Of a stretch of 64,000 nucleotides of DNA, positions 52,699 through 61,854 are shown piece after piece. Numbering within the stretch: position 1 is the stretch's first letter; each line of letters opens with the position of its first letter. The position numbers were made by a program, and so were the translations under genes. Source of the DNA: Candidatus Edwardsbacteria bacterium RifOxyA12_full_54_48 (lineage in GTDB: Bacteria > Edwardsbacteria > AC1 > EtOH8). Location: NCBI GenBank assembly GCA_001777915.1, contig MFFN01000004.1:351632-415631 (forward strand), written 5' to 3'. The notes below the pieces were generated by a model that was not told the origin of the DNA, ran no database searches, and saw nothing but the letters and a program-made list of their open reading frames with translations.

Positions 52699-52749
52699 CA
52701 TATCAATATATCTTGATATGAATATATAACAAAGAACCCGTTTTGTCAA
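52699..52749 (-). promoter_or_regulatory. ars operon promoter and ArsR operator
   Basis: Minus-strand TTGACA (52744-52749) and TATATT (52721-52726) are 17 bp apart. The inverted repeat CATATCAA (52699-52706) / TTGATATG (52713-52720) with a 6-bp spacer starts right after the -10 box, like known ArsR operators. Confidence 0.8.
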
Positions 52750-52848
52750 TACATTTGTATAAATTTGTATTGAAGCCGGGCAGATTAAGTGATATATTTA
52801 AACATAACTTCCGTATCCGTGCTAACCGCAAGAAAGAGGGTAAAATAT

Positions 52849-53595
52849 ATGCCCCAGATCGTCCTGCTGCGCCACGGCGAGAGCGCCTGGAACAAGGAGA
52901 ACCGTTTCACCGGCTGGACCGACGTCGACCTTTCCCCCCAGGGCATCGCTGAGGCCCAGGCCGCCGGGCAGATCCTCAGAAAAGAGGGATATTCTTTCGA
53001 CCTGGCCTACACCTCGGTGCTCAAGCGGGCCGTCCGCACCCTGTGGATCGCGCTGGACGAGCTGGACCTGATGTGGATCCCGGTGGTCAATTCCTGGCGT
53101 CTCAACGAGCGCCACTACGGCGCCCTGCAGGGCCTCAACAAGGCCGAGACCGCGGCCAAGTACGGCCAGGAACAGGTCAAGATCTGGCGCCGCAGCTATG
53201 ATGTCCCGCCGCCGCCGCTGGAGATGACCGACCGGCGTTATCCGGGGAAGGATCCCCGCTACGCCGGCCTGGCCCAGAACGAACTGCCGCTGAGCGAATG
53301 CCTCAAGGATACCGTCGAGCGCTTTCTGCCCTGCTGGCACGGCACCATCGTGCCGGCGGTCCGGGCGGGGAGGAGGTTGATCATCGCGGCCCATGGCAAC
53401 AGCCTGCGGGCCCTGGTCAAATATCTGGACAACGTTTCCGAAAACGACATAGTCGAACTGAACATTCCCACCGGCATTCCGCTGGTCTACCACCTGGACG
53501 AAAGCCTGAAGCCGGTCAAGAGCTTCTATCTGGGAGACCCCGAGGCGGTGAAAAAGGCCATGGAATCTGTCCGGAACCAGGGCCGGGCCAAATGA
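52849..53595 (+). CDS. gpmA: 2,3-bisphosphoglycerate-dependent phosphoglycerate mutase
   Basis: A 248-residue glycolytic mutase interconverting 3- and 2-phosphoglycerate. [18 protein letters not shown] carries the phosphohistidine; [14 protein letters not shown] and [14 protein letters not shown] hold the acid/base residues and second His. Start at 52849 behind AGAGGG; the open extension upstream is not conserved. Full length. Monocistronic or paired with the following membrane protein. Confidence 0.95.
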   Translation: MPQIVLLRHGESAWNKENRFTGWTDVDLSPQGIAEAQAAGQILRKEGYSFDLAYTSVLKRAVRTLWIALDELDLMWIPVVNSWRLNERHYGALQGLNKAETAAKYGQEQVKIWRRSYDVPPPPLEMTDRRYPGKDPRYAGLAQNELPLSECLKDTVERFLPCWHGTIVPAVRAGRRLIIAAHGNSLRALVKYLDNVSENDIVELNIPTGIPLVYHLDESLKPVKSFYLGDPEAVKKAMESVRNQGRAK

Positions 53596-53653
53596 AGGCC
53601 GGAACTATTCTCCGGCAGATGAACCTTGAATTCAAATATTATAGGCGGTAAAA

Positions 53654-54394
53654 ATGAAGTTTTCCAAGTGGTACCTGTGGCTGACCCTGCTGCTGGCCGC
53701 CGCCTCGTTCTCCTTCTACCTGGCCCAAGTGATGATATTTCACAGGACACAGGACACCTTCTTCTACATGCTGCAGGACCTGGCCTTCGTGCCCATCCAG
53801 GTATTGCTGGTGACGCTTATCTTGAACGACCTGATGGCCCGCCGGGAGAAAAAGGCCCTGCTCAATAAGATGAACATGGTGATCGGAGCCTTCTTCGGCG
53901 AGACGGGCGCCGAGCTGATGGCCCATCTGTCGAAGTTCGACCGGAATGCCGCCGGGTTGAGATCGCTGCTGAAGATCGAGGCCGGCTGGAACGAAAATCA
54001 TTTCAAGCAGGCCCGGCAGAAACTTCTGGCGCAGGACCATATGATCGACCACCGTTCGGGCGATCTGGAGCTCTTGAACGAGTTCCTGTCGGCCCAGCGG
54101 TCTTTTTTGCTGAGCCTGCTGGAGAACCAGAACCTGCTGGAGCACCAGAGTTTCACCGACCTGCTGTGGGCGGTGTCGCACCTGACCGAGGAGCTCAAGC
54201 TGAGAAGTAATTTGGCGGAACTGCCGGAAAGCGATCTGGCCCACCTGGCGGGCGACATCAAGCGGGCCTACGTCCTGCTGCTGGCCGAATGGCTGGAATA
54301 CGCCAGACACCTGAGGACCGCCTATCCTTACATATACTCCCTGGTGATCCGCTCCAATCCGCTGGACCCGCAAGCCTCGGTGATAGTGAAATAA
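53654..54394 (+). CDS. Membrane-anchored helical protein of unknown function
   Basis: A 246-residue protein with two N-terminal membrane helices (about 7-27 and 42-62) followed by a soluble, mostly helical region (TGAELMAHLSKFD, LLNEFLSAQRSFLLSLLENQ). No conserved catalytic motif is visible and no family could be named. It follows gpmA by 58 bp with no obvious terminator between them. Confidence 0.6.
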   Translation: MKFSKWYLWLTLLLAAASFSFYLAQVMIFHRTQDTFFYMLQDLAFVPIQVLLVTLILNDLMARREKKALLNKMNMVIGAFFGETGAELMAHLSKFDRNAAGLRSLLKIEAGWNENHFKQARQKLLAQDHMIDHRSGDLELLNEFLSAQRSFLLSLLENQNLLEHQSFTDLLWAVSHLTEELKLRSNLAELPESDLAHLAGDIKRAYVLLLAEWLEYARHLRTAYPYIYSLVIRSNPLDPQASVIVK

Positions 54395-54412
54395 ACCAGA
54401 ACCCCTGAATAA

Positions 54413-54446
54413 GATCTGCATGATCCGCGAAGATCCGCGTCCAATT
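54413..54446 (+). repeat. GATCCGCG-type dispersed repeat
   Basis: GATCTGCATGATCCGCG then AAGATCCGCGTCCAATT. Same order as 47985-48020 and, inverted, as the left arm at 2559-2603. It fills the gap before the exonuclease gene. Confidence 0.65.
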
Positions 54447-54461
54447 GAATCTTGAACAATT

Positions 54462-55232
54462 ATGCGAACAACCCTGCTTTCCTGGAACGTCAACGGCCTG
54501 CGGGCCGTCTTCAAAAAGGGCTTTGCCCCATGGGTGGCAAGGGCCCGGCCCGATATTCTCTGCCTGCAGGAGACCAAGGCCAGGCCGGAGCAGGTGGTGA
54601 AAGAGCTGGAGAATATCCCGGGATATGACATTCACTTTGCCTCGGCCCAAAAACCCGGCTACAGCGGGGTGGCCCTGTTCTCCAAAGAAAAGCCGCTGTC
54701 CGTCAAGCAGACCTTCGGGGTGGCCAGATTCGACGACGAGGGACGGGTCCTGCAGGCCGATTTCGGAAAATTCATCCTGTTCAACATTTATTTTCCCAAT
54801 GGGAAAGCATCCCCGGAAAGACTTAAATACAAGATGGATTTCTACCAAGCCTTTTTGATCGAGATGAAAAAATTGCTGAAGAAGGACAAGAAGATAATCA
54901 TCTGCGGGGACGTCAACACCGCGCACAAGGAGATAGACCTGGCCAGGCCCAGGGAGAACTCCAGGGTCTCCGGCTTCCTGCCCCAGGAGCGGGAATGGAT
55001 CGACCGATTTTTGAAGCTGGGGTTCATCGACACCCTGCGAAGGTTCGATCCCTCGCCCGGCCGCTACACCTGGTGGGATGTGATCTCCCGGGCGCGGGAC
55101 AGGAACGTCGGCTGGAGGATCGATTATTTTTACGCCAGTGAGAATTTAAAGAAGAATATCAAGAAGGCCTATATCCTGCCCGAGGTGATGGGCTCGGACC
55201 ACTGCCCCATCGGCCTGGAAATGGAGATATGA
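54462..55232 (+). CDS. xthA: Exodeoxyribonuclease III (AP endonuclease)
   Basis: A 256-residue EEP-fold nuclease of base-excision repair. SWNVNGLRAVFKKGF, LCLQETKARPEQV (metal Glu), GYSGVALFSKEKP, GDVNTAHKEIDLARP and GSDHCPIGLEMEI (catalytic Asp-His) appear in order. Length normal. Its stop overlaps the next start by 4 bp (ATGA). Confidence 0.95.
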   Translation: MRTTLLSWNVNGLRAVFKKGFAPWVARARPDILCLQETKARPEQVVKELENIPGYDIHFASAQKPGYSGVALFSKEKPLSVKQTFGVARFDDEGRVLQADFGKFILFNIYFPNGKASPERLKYKMDFYQAFLIEMKKLLKKDKKIIICGDVNTAHKEIDLARPRENSRVSGFLPQEREWIDRFLKLGFIDTLRRFDPSPGRYTWWDVISRARDRNVGWRIDYFYASENLKKNIKKAYILPEVMGSDHCPIGLEMEI

Positions 55233-56062
55233 AAAACATTTACAAAGCCCTGCTGGCGGAACAGCAAGCGGACGGCACCATCCCCCACCACCCCTACCAC
55301 AAATGGCGGGGGGCCAACTGGGTGCTGCTGCAGCTGGCCGAACTGGGCTATCCGCCGGGGGGACGGGAATTGATCCCCCTGAGAAACCAGGTCTATGAGT
55401 GGCTGTTGTCGGAACGTCACCTGAAAAGCGTCAAAACAATAGCGGATAAACCCCGGCGCTGCGGCTCCCAGGAGGGCAACGCCATCTTCTCCACCCTGAC
55501 CCTGGGAATATCGGATCAGCGGGTGGAGCAGCTGATATCCAACCTTGTCAAATGGCAGTGGCCCGATGGCGGATGGAACTGCGACAAAAAACCCTCGGCC
55601 CACACCTCGTCCTTCCATGAGACCCTGCCGCCCTTTCGGGCCCTGGCCCTGCATGCCAGGATCACCGCCTGCAAGACCTCCCGCCGGGCCGCGGAAAAGG
55701 CCGCCGAGCTTTTCCTGTCCCGGAAACTTTTCCTGCGCAAAAAGGACGACACGGTGATGGATCCCGGATTCACCAGGCTGGCCTACCCGGCTTACTGGCA
55801 CTACAACATCCTGGCCGGACTAAAGGCCATGGCCGAGGCCGGCCTCATTAATGACCCCCGCTGCCGCCCGGCCCTGGACCTGCTGGAGTCGAAGCGGCTG
55901 CCGGACGGCGGCTGGCCGGCCGAGGTCAAGTTTTACCGGTTTTCCGAAGAGACGGCTAACGGGACCACCCCCGTCAACTGGGGCGGAACCAGCAGGATCA
56001 AAAGCAATCCCTATGTCACCGCCGATGCCCTTTTTGTGCTGAGATCGGCCGGCCGGGTATGA
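55229..56062 (+). CDS. Alpha/alpha-barrel (terpenoid-cyclase-fold) protein
   Basis: A 277-residue protein with repeated helical-hairpin units and two QW-like motifs, WQWPDGGWNCD (about 110) and KRLPDGGWPAE (about 232), as found in squalene cyclases, prenyltransferase beta subunits and related barrels. The catalytic DxDD motif of squalene-hopene cyclases is not present, so cyclase activity is unlikely. GSQEGNAIFSTLTLG and AYPAYWHYNILAGL are other conserved-looking stretches. It is translationally coupled to xthA, which may be accidental. Function unknown. Confidence 0.7.
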   Translation: MKNIYKALLAEQQADGTIPHHPYHKWRGANWVLLQLAELGYPPGGRELIPLRNQVYEWLLSERHLKSVKTIADKPRRCGSQEGNAIFSTLTLGISDQRVEQLISNLVKWQWPDGGWNCDKKPSAHTSSFHETLPPFRALALHARITACKTSRRAAEKAAELFLSRKLFLRKKDDTVMDPGFTRLAYPAYWHYNILAGLKAMAEAGLINDPRCRPALDLLESKRLPDGGWPAEVKFYRFSEETANGTTPVNWGGTSRIKSNPYVTADALFVLRSAGRV

Positions 56063-56098
56063 AACGGTTCTCGATTCACTTTATTAGAGGATAATTTC

Positions 56099-57046
56099 AT
56101 GGAAGACCAGGAGAAATCACCGGAACAGCTTATCAACGAGCTGCACGCCCTGCGCATCCGCCTGTCCGAGGCCGAGGTCCAGGACCTGGAGCACGGCCGG
56201 ACCCGGCAGAAATTGCGGGCCTTGGAGCAGCTGGTGGACACCATGTCCCTGGGGGTGACCATCTCGGACATCGAGGGCCGGATACTATACTCCAACCCGG
56301 CCGAGGCCCAGATGCACGGCTACCAGGTCAATGAGCTGATCGGCCGGGAGGTGCGGATATTCGCCCCCAACGGCATCTGGAACCCCATGACCCGGGAGCA
56401 GGCCCGCAAGATCAAGCGCCTGAGCCGCGAGGGCCTCAACATCCGCCAGGACGGTTCGGTCTTCCCGGTGCATCTGGTATCGGACGTGGTCAAGAATGCC
56501 GCCGGCGAGCCGGTGGCCATCATAACCACCAGCGAGGAGACCACCGGCCGGAAGCAGGCCCAGGCCCTGCAGTCGGCCCTGTACAAGATATCCCAGAAGG
56601 CCGCCGCCGCCCCCAGCCTGGAACAGCTGTTCTCCGACCTGCACAGCATCCTGGGCGGCCTGATCTACGCCCGCAACTTCCTGGTGGCCCTGTACGACCA
56701 GGACAGCCAGATCCTGGAGTTCCCCTATCATATCGACGAGTTCAGCGCCACCCCGCCCCCCGCCAGGCTGGGCAAGGGGCTGTTCGAGTACGTCATCAAG
56801 AGCGGCCAGGTGCTGTTCGCCACCTCCGAGACCCTGGCCGAGAAGATGCGGGCCGGGGAGATGGACGAGATGAACGCCCCCTTCGTCAACTGGCTGGGCA
56901 TCCCCCTGAAGAAGGGGGACCGGACCGTCGGCATCATGGTCATCAAGAGCTACACCGAGGAGATCTCGTTCAGCGAGGCCGAGAAGGACCTGCTGATCTT
57001 CGTGGCCCAGCAGATAGTGGGCGCCCTGGAGCGCCTGAAAAAATAA
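56099..57046 (+). CDS. PAS-GAF sensory protein without output domain
   Basis: A 315-residue cytoplasmic protein. A short coiled coil (about 5-40) precedes a PAS domain (about 45-155, with LGVTISDIEGRILYSNPAEA and DGSVFPVHLVSDVV) and a GAF domain (about 175-312, with FLVALYDQ and WLGIPLKKGDRTVGIMVI). No histidine kinase, GGDEF or other output domain is attached, so it must signal through a partner or is a remnant of a longer sensor. Start behind AGAGGA. Stands alone. Confidence 0.85.
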   Translation: MEDQEKSPEQLINELHALRIRLSEAEVQDLEHGRTRQKLRALEQLVDTMSLGVTISDIEGRILYSNPAEAQMHGYQVNELIGREVRIFAPNGIWNPMTREQARKIKRLSREGLNIRQDGSVFPVHLVSDVVKNAAGEPVAIITTSEETTGRKQAQALQSALYKISQKAAAAPSLEQLFSDLHSILGGLIYARNFLVALYDQDSQILEFPYHIDEFSATPPPARLGKGLFEYVIKSGQVLFATSETLAEKMRAGEMDEMNAPFVNWLGIPLKKGDRTVGIMVIKSYTEEISFSEAEKDLLIFVAQQIVGALERLKK

Positions 57047-57100
57047 TTCTCCCGCCGATTGCCTGTGTTATAATCAATCGTTTCATTATATCGGATATTT

Positions 57101-58105
57101 ATGGAAAGCCGCATCAAGGACCGGTTCAACCGGGACATCCTGGCCGAGGCCATGGAGCGCTATGCCGTGCCGGAAGGAAAGATCCGGGAACTGGGCGGGT
57201 TCGAAAGCTTCATCTATTCGTTCGAACGCGATTCCAGGGGATATATCCTGCGCCTCAGCCACAGCCTGCGCCGCAGCGAAGAGCTGATCCGGGGCGAGGC
57301 CGACTGGATCAACTACCTGGCCGGGAACGGGGTGCCGGTGGCCGGGGCGATAATGTCGGAGAACGGCCGACTGGTGGAGCCGATCGATGACGGCCAGGGC
57401 AGGCATTTTTTGGCCACCGCCTTTGTGAAAATAGACGGCCGCCCGGTCCATGAGGCCGGCTGGTGCCCCCAGCTTTACCGGGCCTACGGCCGTCTGCTGG
57501 GAAGGATGCACGCGTTGACCAAGGACTATCAGCCGAAAGACCCCTTGGCCAAGCGGCCCCAATGGGAGGATTCCGCCAACACCGAATGCGTAAAGCACCT
57601 GCCGGAGCCGGAGGCCCTGGTCCGGAAAAGATACCGGGAGATCATGGACCGGGTGTCGGCCCTGCCCCGGGACCGGGACTCCTTCGGGCTGATCCATTAT
57701 GATGCCCACAGCAGCAATATGTTGGTGGACCAAAACGGAAACCTTTGCCTGTTCGATTTCGACGACAGCCTGTATTCCTGGTTCGTCTGCGACATCGCCA
57801 TCGTGCTGTTCTACATGACCGCTGGCAAGGAGCCGGACAGCGCGTCGGTCGAAGAATTCCTGACCCACTTTCTGGCCGGCTACGCCCAAGAGAACCAGCT
57901 GGACCCCAAGTGGCTGAAGGAGATCCCGCATTTCCTGAAGATCCGGGAGATAGACCTCTACGCCGTGATCCACCGCAGTTTCGACGTCAACAACATCACC
58001 AACCCCTGGGTGGCCGGGTTCATGAAGGGCCGGAAAGAGAAGATCGAGCGGGAGGTGCCCTTCCTGGATCTCGATTTTGAGACCCTGGCCGGCCGGCTGA
58101 CCTAA
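57101..58105 (+). CDS. APH-fold phosphotransferase
   Basis: A 334-residue kinase-like protein of the aminoglycoside phosphotransferase / homoserine kinase II / Ser-Thr YihE group. The catalytic loop is LIHYDAHSSNMLVD (H-x-D-x4-N) and the metal Asp follows in LCLFDFDDSLYSW. The N-lobe includes YILRLSHS with the ATP-binding Lys position replaced by Arg. Substrate unknown; small-molecule or protein kinase both possible. Confidence 0.8.
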   Translation: MESRIKDRFNRDILAEAMERYAVPEGKIRELGGFESFIYSFERDSRGYILRLSHSLRRSEELIRGEADWINYLAGNGVPVAGAIMSENGRLVEPIDDGQGRHFLATAFVKIDGRPVHEAGWCPQLYRAYGRLLGRMHALTKDYQPKDPLAKRPQWEDSANTECVKHLPEPEALVRKRYREIMDRVSALPRDRDSFGLIHYDAHSSNMLVDQNGNLCLFDFDDSLYSWFVCDIAIVLFYMTAGKEPDSASVEEFLTHFLAGYAQENQLDPKWLKEIPHFLKIREIDLYAVIHRSFDVNNITNPWVAGFMKGRKEKIEREVPFLDLDFETLAGRLT

Positions 58106-58132
58106 GATCAACCTCTCCCTGCCTGACGGCAT

Positions 58133-58167
58133 CCCTCCCCTCGAGGGGAGGGAAATAGGGTGGGGTT
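58133..58167. repeat. Palindromic intergenic repeat
   Basis: A perfect 20-bp palindrome (58133-58152, CCCTCCCCTC and complement) then AAATAGGGTGGGGTT. Member of the family described at 7838, between the kinase gene and serS. Confidence 0.8.
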
Positions 58168-58208
58168 ACGTTACAAAACAAACAACCATTCACCAATACA
58201 GAGGCATT

Positions 58209-59480
58209 ATGCTGGATATCAAATTCATCCGGGAGAACATCGAACTGGTAAAGGAGGGCCTGGCCAAGAAGGGCGAGAAGGCCGACCTGGGCCCCTTCCT
58301 GGAGCTGGACGCCAAACGCCGGGCCATGGTCCAGGAGGTGGAGGTCTTAAAAGCCCAGCGCAACACGGTCTCCGAGGAGATCGCCAGGCTGAAGAAGGAA
58401 AAATCTCCCGAAGCCGATAAGAAGGTTCTGGAGATGCGCCAGGTGGGCGATAAGATAAAGCTTTTGGATGACGAGCTGCGGATGGTTGAAGAGAAGCTGA
58501 CCGAGACTACCCTGTCCCTGCCCAATCTGCCGGACCCCACCGTCCCGCTGGGCCAAAGCGAGAAGGACAACGTGGTGGAAAAGACGGTGGGCGACGAGAA
58601 GAAATTCGGCTTCGCCCCCCAGCCCCACTGGGAGCTGGGCGAGAAGCTGGATATCATAGATTTTGAGCGGGGGGTCAAGATGTCCGGCACCCGCTTCTAT
58701 CTGCTCAAAGGGGCCGGCGCCCGCCTGCAGAGGGCCCTGATCGCCCTGATGCTGGACGTTCACACCCAAAAGCACGGCTACCGCGAGATCCTTCCGCCCT
58801 ACATAGTGAACCACCACTGCCTGATCGGCACCGGCCAGCTGCCCAAGTTCGCCGACAACCTGTATCACGACGCCGAGGAGGATTTCTGGCTGATCCCCAC
58901 CGCCGAGGTGCCGGTAACCAACATGTACCGGGGCGAAATTTTGGACGGAAGCAAGCTTCCTTTATATCACGTGGCCTACACCCCCTGCTTCCGGCGGGAG
59001 AAGATGTCGGCCGGCAAGGATGTTAGGGGCATCAAGCGCGGGCACCAGTTCGACAAGGTGGAGCTGGTCAAGTTCTCCCTGCCGGAGCATTCCAATGACG
59101 AACTGCAGAAGCTGCTGGCCGACGCCTGCGCCATTCCGGAGATGCTGGGCCTGCGCTACCGCGTGGTCCAGTTGTGCACCGCCGACCTGACCTTCTCCTC
59201 GGTTAAGACCTACGACGTGGAGGTGTGGGCCCCGGGCTGCAACGAGTGGCTGGAGGTTTCATCCTGCTCCAACTTCGGGGATTTCCAGGCCCGCCGGGCC
59301 AACATCAAGTTCCGCCGGGAACCCAAGGCCAAGCCGGAGTTTGTGCATACCCTGAACGGCTCTGGCCTGGCCCTGCCCAGGACCATGATAGCGGTGATGG
59401 AGAATTACCAGAACGCAGACGGGAGCATTACCGTGCCGGAGGTTTTACGGCCGTTCATGGGAATGGATGTGATAAAATAA
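58209..59480 (+). CDS. serS: Seryl-tRNA synthetase
   Basis: A 423-residue class II synthetase charging tRNA-Ser. The N-terminal coiled-coil arm spans about residues 30-100. Motif 2 is FRREKMSAGKDVRGIKRGHQ, and motif 3 is LNGSGLALPRTMIAVMENYQ, with VEVWAPGCNEWLEVSSCSN before it. The protein ends EVLRPFMGMDVIK. Full length. A diverged copy of its last 56 bp lies at 60161-60216, beyond the next gene. Confidence 0.95.
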   Translation: MLDIKFIRENIELVKEGLAKKGEKADLGPFLELDAKRRAMVQEVEVLKAQRNTVSEEIARLKKEKSPEADKKVLEMRQVGDKIKLLDDELRMVEEKLTETTLSLPNLPDPTVPLGQSEKDNVVEKTVGDEKKFGFAPQPHWELGEKLDIIDFERGVKMSGTRFYLLKGAGARLQRALIALMLDVHTQKHGYREILPPYIVNHHCLIGTGQLPKFADNLYHDAEEDFWLIPTAEVPVTNMYRGEILDGSKLPLYHVAYTPCFRREKMSAGKDVRGIKRGHQFDKVELVKFSLPEHSNDELQKLLADACAIPEMLGLRYRVVQLCTADLTFSSVKTYDVEVWAPGCNEWLEVSSCSNFGDFQARRANIKFRREPKAKPEFVHTLNGSGLALPRTMIAVMENYQNADGSITVPEVLRPFMGMDVIK

Positions 59481-59516
59481 GCATTGAAATATAAAATCAA
59501 AAATACGAGGGAACAA

Positions 59517-60152
59517 ATGAAAAAGAATATCGGTTTCTATTTATCTCTTTTTATTATGGTAATTATTGCCGTTGTCTCCTGCAGCAGCCATTATATTATT
59601 CCCGTATCAAAAATGCAGCCCAGGATGCAATATACCGGCTTTTCAGTGGCGCGACCGCCGGATACCGGTTGGATTTTATCGATAAAAGAACAGGGTTATC
59701 ACAATGCTTTGTTCAGAAAATATCTTGCAAAATACCCGGGAGACATGAGACACACTGCTTATGTCAGCGTTGAATTGCACAAAATGCGGCGACCGGCCGC
59801 AAACCTTGAGGAATTTGTAAATATTGACAAAGGAACGCACCGGTTCTCAGATACACTGCGATTTAAATTAGTTAACTTTACCCAAGCCCCGGACACATTA
59901 CAGGGGCAATGGTGCGTATATTGGACCGAGGAAGTTCTAGACCGCAATCCTGCCATTAACCCAAACCTACCTTTGAAAATACGTAATTATGGTTTTACTT
60001 GTTTACACCCGACATTCAAGGAAATGGTGATCCGTGCAATGATTTCCGAAAGGGCCTCTGAAAATGAGTTTGATTCTTCAACTTTTGAAGAAGGCAAAAT
60101 AATACTTAAAAGCATAGTTATTGAATCCGCGGCCGGCGTGCCTGTTAAATAA
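59517..60152 (+). CDS. Putative lipoprotein of unknown function (AT-rich)
   Basis: A 211-residue protein from the ATG at 59517 (GAGGGA ahead; an in-frame TTG at 59484 is less likely). The signal MKKNIGFYLSLFIMVIIAVV ends at VSC, so Cys22 is probably lipidated. The mature part shows no recognised domain; a mixed alpha/beta stretch includes RHTAYVSVELHKMRRPA and QWCVYWTEEVLDRNP. The coding DNA is AT-richer than the flanking serS. It lies exactly between the end of serS and a diverged serS tail copy, so it may be inserted cargo. Confidence 0.6.
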   Translation: MKKNIGFYLSLFIMVIIAVVSCSSHYIIPVSKMQPRMQYTGFSVARPPDTGWILSIKEQGYHNALFRKYLAKYPGDMRHTAYVSVELHKMRRPAANLEEFVNIDKGTHRFSDTLRFKLVNFTQAPDTLQGQWCVYWTEEVLDRNPAINPNLPLKIRNYGFTCLHPTFKEMVIRAMISERASENEFDSSTFEEGKIILKSIVIESAAGVPVK

Positions 60153-60160
60153 TTACAAAA

Positions 60161-60216
60161 GCATTACCGTGCCGGAGATTTTACGATCGTTCATGGGGAT
60201 GGATGTGATTCAGTGA
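60161..60216 (+). pseudogene. Diverged copy of the serS 3' end
   Basis: These 56 bases match serS 59425-59480 with 8 differences. The first 17 bp are identical. The copied frame would read SITVPEILRSFMGMDVIQ and a TGA stop, against SITVPEVLRPFMGMDVIK and TAA in serS, so frame and stop are preserved. Nothing else of serS is present. Confidence 0.85.
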
Positions 60217-60303
60217 AGATCTTTATACATTTTACACACATAGTGATGGTCGAAACAATGCCTAAGAAATATTATTAACCATTATTAAATAAAAGCCATA
60301 ATA

Positions 60304-61092
60304 ATGAAAAAAGAATTGCATGGTTTTTACCAAGCCTTTAGCGAGGCAATATCTAATGGTATGCGCTCCAAGCTAGATTTCATTATATTGGAATATGATA
60401 AAAACGTTGAAGTCCATTGTTTGTTTCTTTTATTTATAAAAAGTTATCGCCATTTTAATAGCATCAAAATATTATGTAAAAATAATATATTTCAAGACTC
60501 TTTTGTACTTTTACGTTGCCTGTTTGAATCTGTACTTTGCTGCGTATTGTTTGCAAAGAACAATAAACATATTGAACGTTGGGTTAAATATCAACAATTC
60601 ATTTACTTTAAAGAGTTTCTCAAAGACAAAACATTTATAAAACAGCATCCTGCAGATGAAATAGCTTATATGCAAAAAGAGTATGATGCATTAAAGCCAT
60701 TATTTACAAACAGAGATAAGAACAGCGGTAAAATCTACGTAGACCGTCAATGGTACCAGGGTGGCTTACGCGCTGCTGCGATAGAGGCCGATTTGCTTGA
60801 AAATTATGAGTTTTGTTATAGAATTGGTAGTGATTTTGTTCACAATTCATCAAAAGTTGGTCAATTCTATATTGACTTACGTAAAAAAGAAGAAACAATA
60901 AAAATGATAGTTGGCACTAAACCTTCAAAAGGTATTGACCCAATAATAATATTTACTTCTATTCACCTTATGTTGTGTGCCGTTGACGCTGTAAGTAAGA
61001 ATATTGAAATAATGAATGAATCAACAATAGCTTTTTGGGATAAACGGCTTAGCAAAAAAATGGGATTATACAAAAATGAGTTTCTGCAATAA
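60304..61092 (+). CDS. DUF5677-like protein (AT-rich)
   Basis: A 262-residue helical protein. LRCLFESVLCCVLFAKN near residue 70 and YEFCYRIGSDFVHNSSKV near residue 165 resemble DUF5677/AbiV-type proteins, with the R..lE and H.s elements of that group. Some relatives occur in phage-defence settings. The gene is strongly AT-rich and follows the serS tail copy. Function unknown; the family call is moderate. Confidence 0.6.
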   Translation: MKKELHGFYQAFSEAISNGMRSKLDFIILEYDKNVEVHCLFLLFIKSYRHFNSIKILCKNNIFQDSFVLLRCLFESVLCCVLFAKNNKHIERWVKYQQFIYFKEFLKDKTFIKQHPADEIAYMQKEYDALKPLFTNRDKNSGKIYVDRQWYQGGLRAAAIEADLLENYEFCYRIGSDFVHNSSKVGQFYIDLRKKEETIKMIVGTKPSKGIDPIIIFTSIHLMLCAVDAVSKNIEIMNESTIAFWDKRLSKKMGLYKNEFLQ

Positions 61093-61248
61093 AAGATCTA
61101 TCAATAATTGCATTCTTCCTATTGCTCTTAATCTGCTATAGCAAGGACACACCGATAACTAACTGCTTGTATAAAACCACCGTTTCAAGTGACGGCTGCT
61201 GATACTTCACAAAAAATACCAACCTGGTTTTGTTTAATTCTACACTTT

Positions 61249-61776
61249 ATGTACAATAGCATCCTCATCCGCCCATACCAGCCCGCCGACCCCATTCCGG
61301 AGATCACCGCCCTCCTGCACCGGGCCTACGCCAAGCTGGCCGGGCAGGGCGTCCGCTTTTGGGCCTCCCGCCAGGACGACTCCGTCACCGAGAAGCGGCT
61401 AAAAACGGGAACCTCCTTCCTGGCTGTCAAGGACAGTGCCCTGGTGGGCACCATCTCGGTCTACGGCCCGGACAAGAATTCCCCGGCCGAGTTCTACCGC
61501 CGGGATGACGTCAACTTTTTCGGGCAGTTCGGGGTGGACCCGGCCCTGCAGGGCACCGGCCTGGGCAAAAGGCTGTATCTGACGGTGGAGGACCATTGCA
61601 AAAAGAACCAGGTAAAATTCCTGGCCCTGGACACCTGCGAGAACGCGGCGGACCTGATAGCGATGTACCAGCGCTGGGGCTTTAAGCAGGTGGACCGGGT
61701 CAAATGGGAGGTGGTGGACTTCCGCAGCATCATCATGGCCAAGGAATTGACCGCCCCCTCTCTCCCCCTTCCGTGA
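61249..61776 (+). CDS. GNAT-family N-acetyltransferase
   Basis: A 175-residue GNAT protein from the ATG at 61249 (no clear ribosome site). SILIRPYQPADPIPEITALL opens the fold; FGVDPALQGTGLGKRLYL is the acetyl-CoA loop (Q-G-T-G-L-G), and YQRWGFKQVDRV closes it. The last residues (TAPSLPLP) and the stop are read from a palindromic repeat, as in pgsA. Substrate unknown. Confidence 0.85.
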   Translation: MYNSILIRPYQPADPIPEITALLHRAYAKLAGQGVRFWASRQDDSVTEKRLKTGTSFLAVKDSALVGTISVYGPDKNSPAEFYRRDDVNFFGQFGVDPALQGTGLGKRLYLTVEDHCKKNQVKFLALDTCENAADLIAMYQRWGFKQVDRVKWEVVDFRSIIMAKELTAPSLPLP

Positions 61777-61829
61777 GGAGGGGGAAGAACGCACCCCTTC
61801 CCTTGCGGGGAAGGGGCAGGGGTTAGGTC
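61757..61829. repeat. Two palindromic repeats in tandem
   Basis: First, TCCCCCTT and AGGGGGA arms around CCGTGAGG, which contains the GNAT stop. Second, CCCCTTCCC (61794-61802) and GGGAAGGGG (61808-61816) followed by CAGGGGTTAGGT. Both belong to the family described at 7838. Confidence 0.75.
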
Positions 61830-61854
61830 GGTGCCCCCGCGGAGCAAGTAACCC

